Position numbers and translations under genes: made by a program. Positions 54,695 through 61,099 of a stretch of 64,000 nucleotides of DNA are shown here, one piece after another; the stretch's first letter is position 1, and every line of letters begins with the position of its first letter. The stretch comes from Halobacillus halophilus DSM 2266 (GTDB taxonomy: Bacteria > Bacillota > Bacilli > Bacillales > Halobacillaceae). The stretch covers positions 868,001-932,000 of the forward strand of contig NC_017668.1 in the NCBI RefSeq assembly GCF_000284515.1. The letters run 5' to 3'. Below the pieces are notes generated by a model. The model was given only the letters and a program-made list of their open reading frames with translations, ran no database searches and was not told where the DNA came from.

Positions 54695-54719
54695 CATTTC
54701 CTTCTTCAGCACATATATT
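54691..54719 (+). promoter_or_regulatory. Consensus sigma-A promoter of an orphan transcript
   Basis: TTGACA (54691-54696), a 17-bp spacer and TATATT (54714-54719), overlapping the stop codon of the preceding gene. The next recognised gene starts 467 bases downstream, beyond two terminators. Confidence 0.75.
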
Positions 54720-54726
54720 AAAAAAA

Positions 54727-54970
54727 GGAGCAGACACCTGTTCCGCCAACAAACATCCTTTCAATAAGAGGAGAATGATTTATGAGTGTGGTTGTTCTTA
54801 ACTAATCCGAAATTGGATAGAGTCCTGATGAAGCAATGGGAAAAAGGCGTGCATCTGACACGTCTTGTTTGTAAACCCATTTTTCAGGAACAGTTAAGAA
54901 CAAGCATAAGCGTAGCACGTTGAGGATATAAACGAAGCTATGACTGGCTTATTCAGTCATAGCTTTTTTA
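54727..54970 (+). ncRNA. Orphan short transcript with tiny ORFs
   Basis: Predicted RNA of about 245 nt between a consensus promoter and a strong terminator. An AAGAGGAGA site leads to ATG 54782, encoding only MSVVVLN before a stop. A 12-bp perfect inverted repeat (TTGTTCTTAACT 54792-54803, AGTTAAGAACAA 54892-54903) encloses 88 nt, and the tiny ORF ends in its 5' arm. A second frame from GTG 54786 runs 44 codons to TGA 54929 (within it: MKQWEKGVHLTRLVCKPIF) but is poorly placed relative to the Shine-Dalgarno. It could be a regulatory RNA, a leader whose gene was lost, or a small-protein gene. Confidence 0.5.
54935..54970 (+). terminator. Strong terminator of the orphan transcript
   Basis: A perfect 12-bp stem AAGCTATGACTG / CAGTCATAGCTT followed by TTTTTA. 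Confidence 0.88.
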
Positions 54971-55025
54971 TATTCTCTGTTGGCGGAATAGGAGCCTTCA
55001 CTTATTAGTGAGGTCTGTTCTAATC

Positions 55026-55064
55026 AAGCCACGGCAAGCGTATCTGCTTGCCGTGGCTTTTTTT
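55026..55064 (+). terminator. Second strong terminator
   Basis: A perfect 14-bp stem AAGCCACGGCAAGC / GCTTGCCGTGGCTT followed by TTTTTTATTT, only 55 bases after the previous terminator and with no gene between them. The rest of 55065-55185 shows only upstream sequence for the MutS2-like gene. Confidence 0.85.
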
Positions 55065-55185
55065 ATTTATTGGCAGAGAAAGAGTGCAGGGCAAACGGTT
55101 CGATTTTCCAGCCCCCTTTTGTCACCCAAAAATCTGCCCTTTAGTCCATTATAGAAAATTGAACCCTTAAGAGGAGGAGTCACCC

Positions 55186-57102
55186 ATGAACGAACGCACG
55201 TACAAGACTTTAGAATTTTTTGAGATATTGAAAATAGTGAGCCAACTTGCTTTTACAAAGCCCGGAAAAGAATCAATTGAATCCTTACGGCCAGTACGTA
55301 ATATAAAAGCCATGAACCGCTGGCATGAAGAGGTGAAAGAGGCCGTAGCTATTTTAAACACAAGTGGAAACATCCCCATCCATACATTGGAGGATGTAAC
55401 GGATATGCTTGAACAAGGAAAAAAGGGGATGTTCATTCGCGCAAACCAATTTTCAGCATTGCTTTCATTTTTGGATCATTGTACAAAGTTGAAGCGTTTT
55501 ATGCAGGATAAAGAGATTATTGCTCCGATAATCAGTCTATATGCTTCCTCTATTTCTGACTTAAGCAGGCTGGAGGAGGATATCCATCAGGTGATTCGTC
55601 ACGGACAGGTGGATGATTATGCTTCTAAGAATTTAGCTAAGATCCGCAAGCAGATTCAAACGAAACAAAGCCGATTGAAGGAAAGGACAGAGGCTCAGGC
55701 AAAAAAATATAAAACGATCATGCAGGAACCAAGACCCGTCGAGAAAGATGGACGATGGACTCTCCCGATTAAAAGAGAAAACCGGAACAAAATTAAAGGA
55801 GGCATTGTCGATCAATCTGCTTCAGGAGCTACCCTTTTTGTTGAACCAGAAGAGCTCGCCAATCTTCAGGAAGAGTTGCAGTTACTGCGCATGAATGAAG
55901 AACATGAAGTGGAACAGATTCTTTATACAATGACAGCAGAAGTGCTGGACCACGAGTCAGAGTTAAATCTTGCAATGGAAACCATGCATGAATATGATGT
56001 TATTTTTGCCAAAGGGAAATACAGCCGCATGATCAACGGGACAGCACCGGAATTCTCCGAAGACTTTACGCTTCGTATCAGCATGGCGAGACACCCAATG
56101 CTTGGTGAAAAGGCCGTTCCATTAAGTATCCAAATGAATTCAGAAGACCAGGCTTTACTCATTACGGGACCTAATACAGGAGGGAAAACGGTAACACTGA
56201 AGACGGTGGGACTGCTCTGTCTCATGGCTCAGTCCGGTCTTCCGATTCCGGCAGAAAAAGGCAGTGTACTACCTGTTTTTCAGCAGATATTTGTGGATAT
56301 TGGAGATGGGCAGAGCATTGAAGAGAACTTAAGTACTTTTAGTTCAAGACTTGTTAACTTAATTGATATTTTGAGAGAGGCTAATGATCATTCGATGCTT
56401 TTACTAGATGAAATTGGATCAGGGACAGATCCTGGAGAAGGGATGGGGCTTGCAACAGCCATACTCGATAAGCTCTCGGAAAAGGGGGCCACCATCCTTG
56501 CGACCACCCATTATAGTGAAATGAAGGAGTACGCCCGGCATAAGCCAGGATTTATGAATGGGGCAATGGAATTCGACCTTGAAACGCTTAAGCCAACCTA
56601 CCGGCTGCTTCTTGGAACCTCGGGGAGAAGTCAGGCTTTTGATATTGCTCATAAATTAGGTCTTCATCCGGAGATTTTAAACCAGGCGTACTCGATCACT
56701 TATAAGCAGGAGGGAGATTTTCAGGTTAGTGATCAGAAGTTAAAGGAAACAGAATATAAACGCCAGGCAGCCGTAAATCGTTACAGAAGAGGGAAAACTC
56801 CCCGGGTGTCTGCGACCGAAAAACCGCATTTTCAAATGGGGGATAATGTAATTATTCAGGCTACAGGAGAAACCGCCATTGTATATAAAGGTCCAGATCA
56901 AACAGGCAACTATGTGGTGCAGGTGAAAGGAGAGAAGTTCACCTACAATCACAAACGCCTTAAGCTCCACATTCGTGCTGAAGATTTATATCCTGAGGAT
57001 TATGACTTCGATATTATCTTCAAGTCTAAAGAATACCGGAAAGTTCGAAAGCAGCTGGATCGGAAACATGTGGAGGGTCTGATCCTGGAGGAAGAAGATT
57101 GA
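55186..57102 (+). CDS. MutS2-like ATPase lacking the Smr domain
   Basis: 638 residues. N-terminal core (YKTLEFFEILKIVSQLAFTKPGK) and clamp-like coiled region (about 130-260, rich in Lys/Arg/Glu), then the ABC-type ATPase with Walker A LLITGPNTGGKTVTLKT (about 324-340), SIEENLSTFSSRL signature, Walker B MLLLDEIGSGTDPGEG and TTHYSEMKEYA. The C-terminal 100 residues look SH3/KOW-like (MGDNVIIQATGETAIVYKGP). The Smr nuclease domain and the LDLRG motif of full MutS2 (about 785 residues) are absent. It is thus a paralogue rather than the standard mutS2. GAGGAGG precedes ATG 55186. Confidence 0.85.
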   Translation: MNERTYKTLEFFEILKIVSQLAFTKPGKESIESLRPVRNIKAMNRWHEEVKEAVAILNTSGNIPIHTLEDVTDMLEQGKKGMFIRANQFSALLSFLDHCTKLKRFMQDKEIIAPIISLYASSISDLSRLEEDIHQVIRHGQVDDYASKNLAKIRKQIQTKQSRLKERTEAQAKKYKTIMQEPRPVEKDGRWTLPIKRENRNKIKGGIVDQSASGATLFVEPEELANLQEELQLLRMNEEHEVEQILYTMTAEVLDHESELNLAMETMHEYDVIFAKGKYSRMINGTAPEFSEDFTLRISMARHPMLGEKAVPLSIQMNSEDQALLITGPNTGGKTVTLKTVGLLCLMAQSGLPIPAEKGSVLPVFQQIFVDIGDGQSIEENLSTFSSRLVNLIDILREANDHSMLLLDEIGSGTDPGEGMGLATAILDKLSEKGATILATTHYSEMKEYARHKPGFMNGAMEFDLETLKPTYRLLLGTSGRSQAFDIAHKLGLHPEILNQAYSITYKQEGDFQVSDQKLKETEYKRQAAVNRYRRGKTPRVSATEKPHFQMGDNVIIQATGETAIVYKGPDQTGNYVVQVKGEKFTYNHKRLKLHIRAEDLYPEDYDFDIIFKSKEYRKVRKQLDRKHVEGLILEEED

Positions 57103-57180
57103 GGCCTGCATATTCCTAGAAGGTAATCGAGTTCCCATGCTATGATGAAGGTAAATAAAGCTATAAAGGTGGGCATCAAG

Positions 57181-57864
57181 ATGAAGCGGAAAAAATGGTT
57201 GATTATAGCCGGCGTGCTCGTGATCATTGGGATTTTTGCGATTCCAGAAGCTTATGCCTATTTGACGAAAAGAAATTATGAAAGTGAAGCTATAACGCAG
57301 GAGCAGGTTCCAGAAGGCTATCAGGTTGCTACCTTTGCAGGGGGCTGTTTCTGGTGCATGGAACCGCCTTTTGAAAAATTGAAAGGCATTCAGGAGGTTG
57401 TCTCAGGTTACACGGGTGGCGATACCAAAAACCCTTCTTATAAAGAGGTTTCCTCCGGTGGAACCGGCCATGTGGAAGCCGTACAGGTCTACTATGACCC
57501 GGAAGTGATTTCGTACGAACAGCTCTTACAAGTATTTTGGCGTCAGATTAATCCGACCGATGATGAAGGGCAATTCGTTGATCGCGGGTTTCAATACACG
57601 ACAGGGATCTTTTATCATAATGAAGAACAGAAACAAGCAGCCATGGAATCCAAACAGCAGCAGGCGGAATCCGGTCGTTTCGAAAGTGAAATTGTGACCC
57701 CTGTGCAGCAGGCTGAAGAATTTTACCGGGCTGAAGAATATCACCAGGATTATTATAAGAAAAATAAGGTTCGATATGATTTTTACCGTGGTAACTCTGG
57801 CCGTGATGATTATCTGGAGGATACATGGGGAAGCGATAGGGAACTAGATTTACCGAAGAAATGA
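57181..57864 (+). CDS. msrA: Membrane-anchored peptide-methionine (S)-S-oxide reductase
   Basis: Repairs methionine S-sulfoxide in proteins. 227 residues: an N-terminal membrane helix (about 5-24, WLIIAGVLVIIGIFAI) and then the MsrA domain with the catalytic motif FAGGCFWCMEPPFE (about 51-64; Cys 55 nucleophile), GYTGGDTKNPSY, GHVEAVQVYYDP and NPTDDEGQFVDRG. The helix would place it outside the membrane, unlike most cytoplasmic MsrA. ATG 57181 has AAAGGTGGG 7 bases upstream; an ATG at 57142 is less likely. A hairpin without a good U tract follows at 57869-57895. Confidence 0.9.
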   Translation: MKRKKWLIIAGVLVIIGIFAIPEAYAYLTKRNYESEAITQEQVPEGYQVATFAGGCFWCMEPPFEKLKGIQEVVSGYTGGDTKNPSYKEVSSGGTGHVEAVQVYYDPEVISYEQLLQVFWRQINPTDDEGQFVDRGFQYTTGIFYHNEEQKQAAMESKQQQAESGRFESEIVTPVQQAEEFYRAEEYHQDYYKKNKVRYDFYRGNSGRDDYLEDTWGSDRELDLPKK

Positions 57865-58032
57865 TAAGAACTCCCCTTGCAGGTCAAGGGGAGTTATAAA
57901 ATACAAACCGAAATCCTTTATCTATGAGCTTCTTCCAAATTTCGACAAGTTTATTCATACAATTAGAAGGGAACGAGAGTATATATACGTACTTATCACC
58001 ATTTTTTCAAAATTACAGAGGGGATGAATTAG

Positions 58033-58239
58033 GTGAACAACTACAAATTGGATCGCTTTGAAGGGGCTTATGCCATTCTGATTCAAGAGGATGCTCATAA
58101 TAATGAAATATCTGTATTAAAGGAGCGTTTAATTGCGTTCGCCAAACCCGGAGATTTTATTAAGATCGATTTTGACAATATTGGGAACTTAAAGCACGTG
58201 GAAATTATATCTAAAGTAGATAAAATGGAAAAGGCATAA
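58033..58239 (+). CDS. DUF3006-like small protein
   Basis: 68 residues: YKLDRFEGAYAILIQEDAHN at the N-terminus, then LKERLIAFAKPGDFIKIDFDNIGNLKHVEI. The DRFEG-Y-A start followed by a GD-containing strand is the pattern I associate with DUF3006. GTG 58033 has AGGGGATG upstream. Function unknown; own terminator. Confidence 0.65.
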   Translation: MNNYKLDRFEGAYAILIQEDAHNNEISVLKERLIAFAKPGDFIKIDFDNIGNLKHVEIISKVDKMEKA

Positions 58240-58249
58240 GCCGTTGTAG

Positions 58250-58279
58250 AAACCAGGGACATTCCCTGGTTTATTTTTT
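58250..58279 (+). terminator. Intrinsic terminator
   Basis: A perfect 10-bp stem AAACCAGGGA / TCCCTGGTTT with a 3-nt loop, then ATTTTTTC. Confidence 0.88.
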
Positions 58280-58362
58280 CTGAAAATTAAGTCGAATGTT
58301 CTTGATTTTCTCCTTAATACCTTCATAATAAAAGTAAGATACACACCGAGGGGGAAATGAAG

Positions 58363-59103
58363 GTGCTCTTGCGAAATGCTATGGATCTTTTAGATGAAGG
58401 TGTATTGATTCTAAACAAAGAATTCAAAGTGACGTACGTTAATCCTGCCTATGTTCAAATGTTTCAATTAGAAGAAGAAAGGGTTGTCGGAGAGCACATT
58501 CACGATATTTATCCCAATTTACCTCAGTCCAAACGTGTGATTACCCATACGATTGAAAGAGAAAAAGATATCACAGTAGAGTCTATGGAATTTCATTGGC
58601 GCGGGAAAGAGATGATGCTCCAATTTAAGACGAAGCGTTTTATCCATGAGGGCGAATGGTACGTGTTAAGCCGTATTATAGATATTACAGAACAATTCCA
58701 GACAGAAAAGCATCTCATACATATGATTGAGGAGATGACGGCGAATGTGGTCACAATCGCCAAGGGCTATGCGCTGTTACCTTTGCAGCCGATTTTAAGA
58801 GAAGAGCAGCGTTTGATTCTGCTGGAAAAAGTCCCTGTACAATGCCAGGAACAAAACGTAACCCGCCTGGTAATCCAGTTTTCCGGCATCTCAGAAATTG
58901 ACCAGGAATGGACGGTGCTGCTTAGAGATTTAATGCATAGCTTGAAATTACTGGGAATTGAAGTGGTTCTGGCAGGGATGCGTCCTAAAGTGGTTAGACA
59001 GTTCACAGAAAATAACATTATGCTGAATGATGTTCGCACCTTTATGAACATAAGCCAGGCGACTAAATATTTTTTAGAAACCGGTTTAAAAGCAAACTTT
59101 TAA
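58363..59103 (+). CDS. PAS-STAS protein (RsbR-like stressosome candidate)
   Basis: 246 residues: an N-terminal PAS domain (about 1-110; MDLLDEGVLILNKEFKVTYVNPAY, IIDITEQFQTEK) and a C-terminal STAS domain (about 125-235). STAS features: GYALLPLQPILREEQRLILLEK and the LKLLGIEVVLAGMRPKVVRQF segment typical of RsbR/RsbS paralogues. The region where RsbR proteins carry phosphorylatable Thr/Ser reads VIQFSGISEIDQEW, so a Ser is available. Probable input to sigma-B or another signalling route; no rsb genes nearby. GTG 58363 (GAGGGGG 9 bases upstream) is slightly preferred to ATG 58357. Confidence 0.75.
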   Translation: MLLRNAMDLLDEGVLILNKEFKVTYVNPAYVQMFQLEEERVVGEHIHDIYPNLPQSKRVITHTIEREKDITVESMEFHWRGKEMMLQFKTKRFIHEGEWYVLSRIIDITEQFQTEKHLIHMIEEMTANVVTIAKGYALLPLQPILREEQRLILLEKVPVQCQEQNVTRLVIQFSGISEIDQEWTVLLRDLMHSLKLLGIEVVLAGMRPKVVRQFTENNIMLNDVRTFMNISQATKYFLETGLKANF

Positions 59104-59159
59104 TGTGATACTACGTTAAAAGTTTTTATTGATTTTAAAAACCGGCTTATTACACAATA

Positions 59160-59757
59160 GGTCGGATTGTGGAAGACTCAGTTTCGAGATAATTCTGGTC
59201 CATTACGATATTTGGAGAAGGGCTGGTGGGGAAATAGCTCGCTTTCCTATGGGGGAACGGTAAGCTTCCTCGCTCGTTGTCACTCCCTGCGGGATCTTAC
59301 CTAGTTCCTTCTCCCATGGGAGTCTCGCCATTTCCCCACCAACCCAGCCGAGTGAGAATAACGGACGCTTTTATAGGAGAAATTGAACTGTTTCTTATCG
59401 ATCCTAAATGCTTTTATGACAGGCTATTTCACATCGTTAGAGCATAAAAATAGCGTCATGAGTACATGCTTATTTCTCATCAACTCATCGACGTTTTAAA
59501 TGGTTTCGAGTTTCTTATTCGACCAGGTCCGGAGGGGGACGATGTAGACTCCTGGGGATGAACATGATCGGTGAGATCCCGCAGGGCTGTTAAGCCCGAG
59601 GAAGCTCAGCACAAGGGATGTTCGACTAAGATCGCCACGTCCTGTGGCAACGTCGAACGACCCTGCATCGTGCAGGGCCGGAAAGCGAAATCGTCCCCCG
59701 GAGGACCTTCCGCTCCTCCAATGTCTCGAAACTGAGTCTTTAAGTAAGGGGAGCTTT
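59160..59757 (-). repeat. Composite inverted repeat element R6 (interior inverted relative to ends)
   Basis: The beta end (GGTCGGATTGTGG) is on the left and the alpha end (GGGGAGCTTTCC) on the right, while module A (about 59220-59351) is still left and module B (about 59529-59708) right. Its end/interior configuration therefore equals that of R4, not that of R1-R3 and R5. Module B has the 60-nt insert at 59620-59679. Module A tip is CCTATGGG / CCCATGGG and inner stem GGTAAG / CTTACC, both compensated relative to R1. It lies between convergent genes. Confidence 0.85.
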
Positions 59758-59798
59758 CCTGCAATATTACCAGTGGGATTTTACAATGTTCTATAAAT

Positions 59799-59853
59799 AA
59801 AAAACCCCGCCTCATTCCATTTAATAGATAAATGGTCAGAGGCGGGGTTTTTT
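59799..59853. terminator. Bidirectional terminator before the OYE gene end
   Basis: A 14-bp stem AAAAACCCCGCCTC / GAGGCGGGGTTTTT with an inner ATTCCATTT / AAATGGT pairing and T/A runs on both sides. Confidence 0.88.
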
Positions 59854-59858
59854 GGGGA

Positions 59859-60974
59859 TTATACGATAATATGCTTGTTTAATTCATGGTCTTTAATGTG
59901 AGCCTGTGGGAGCATAATTGAACCGAAATCAAATTCTTCCAGAGCTTTCTCCTGTTTAATTCGCTTCGGGGCATCAGGATTTTGAAGCGCGCTGGTACCT
60001 AAACTCACAAAATCGGCATGTCCGTTGTTCAGCATATAAACGGCTTTTTCCGGATCAGCTAATTTACCGTTTGCGATGACCGGAATATTACTGTGTTTCT
60101 TAGCTGCTTCAGCCATGGACATAGAGCCCTGACCGAATCCAGGTTTCTCAGCATCGTCATCTGTAACATGGATATAATCGAGAGATTCGCTTCCAAGGGT
60201 GCTGAAAATAGTATCGGCGTCCGATTCTCCAAGCGCCCATCGATGATCGGCATCGGAGGCTTTCCCTTGAGAGATGCGAATTCCTACGATAAAGTCCTTT
60301 CCGACTTTTTTCCGAACTTCTTTAATAACCTCAAGAGCAAAACGAAGTCGGTTTTTGGTATCGCCGCCGAATTCATCTTCTCTACGGTTGAAATAATCAG
60401 TTAGAAACTGATCTATTAAATAGCCGTTTGCTCCATGAATTTCTACACCATCGAAACCAGCTTCTTTAGCAAGTTCAGCAGAGCGGCCGAAGGATTCCAC
60501 AGCTGTTTGTATATCGTCGTGACTCATTCTCTTCGGCTCAGGAAAAGGACCTTCTCCTCCATAGAAAGATAGCTTATCATTCTTCGGGGCTACTTGGGAG
60601 GGACCGATATTGTGTTCAGCATATGGATTTTCCTGCGATTGTGCGCCTGCATGCATAATTTGCGCAATGAAAAGCGCTCCATGTTCCTGAACACTTTTCA
60701 CAATTGGCTTCCAAGCATCGCGCTGAGCTTCATTTGCGAGGCCGGGCTGATTAGGATATCCTTGTGAAAATCGTTCATCAGGATAGACTCCTTCCGTAAT
60801 GACGGTCCCGAACCCGCCTTTAGCATAGCGTTCATAATATTTTTTCATCGTATCATTTGGCATTCCATTATTCTCGGCACTTACACGGGTCATCGGTGCT
60901 ACAACATAGCGGTTGGCAAACGTACGGTCATTTATGGTTTTACTTTCAAACAATGGTTGATGTTGTTCCTTCAT
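59859..60974 (-). CDS. Old yellow enzyme family NADH:flavin oxidoreductase
   Basis: FMN-dependent ene-reductase-like TIM barrel, 371 residues. Seen: RYVVAPMTRVSAENNGMPN near the N-terminus, GFGTVITEGVYPDERFSQGY, the HAGAQSQENP flavin region, FDGVEIHGANGYLIDQFL (about 176-193), DYFNRREDEFGGDTKNRLRF and the IPVIANGKLADPEKA phosphate-binding end. Physiological substrate unknown. ATG 60974 has AAGGAG 9 bases upstream; an in-frame ATG 27 bases earlier overlaps it. Divergent from the helicase gene. Confidence 0.87.
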   Translation of the reverse strand: MKEQHQPLFESKTINDRTFANRYVVAPMTRVSAENNGMPNDTMKKYYERYAKGGFGTVITEGVYPDERFSQGYPNQPGLANEAQRDAWKPIVKSVQEHGALFIAQIMHAGAQSQENPYAEHNIGPSQVAPKNDKLSFYGGEGPFPEPKRMSHDDIQTAVESFGRSAELAKEAGFDGVEIHGANGYLIDQFLTDYFNRREDEFGGDTKNRLRFALEVIKEVRKKVGKDFIVGIRISQGKASDADHRWALGESDADTIFSTLGSESLDYIHVTDDDAEKPGFGQGSMSMAEAAKKHSNIPVIANGKLADPEKAVYMLNNGHADFVSLGTSALQNPDAPKRIKQEKALEEFDFGSIMLPQAHIKDHELNKHIIV

Positions 60975-61099
60975 ATTATTCAACTCCTTCTTGGATTTCA
61001 TAACCTCTACGCGCTTTTTTTAAACAGCTGGGTCTGCTGACTATCTTCCCTGATATGCTATAATACAAACAAATGTTCTTTGAAAGGTGAGTACTTTTT

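Noticed and set aside
57869-57899. Terminator after msrA
   Set aside because: The 10-bp stem AACTCCCCTT / AAGGGGAGTT is good but lacks a U run, so I did not list it as a terminator.
1936-59757. The R elements as CRISPR, group II introns or insertion sequences
   Set aside because: No short regularly spaced repeats, no intron domain V/EBS features seen, and no transposase or reverse transcriptase reading frame in any copy.
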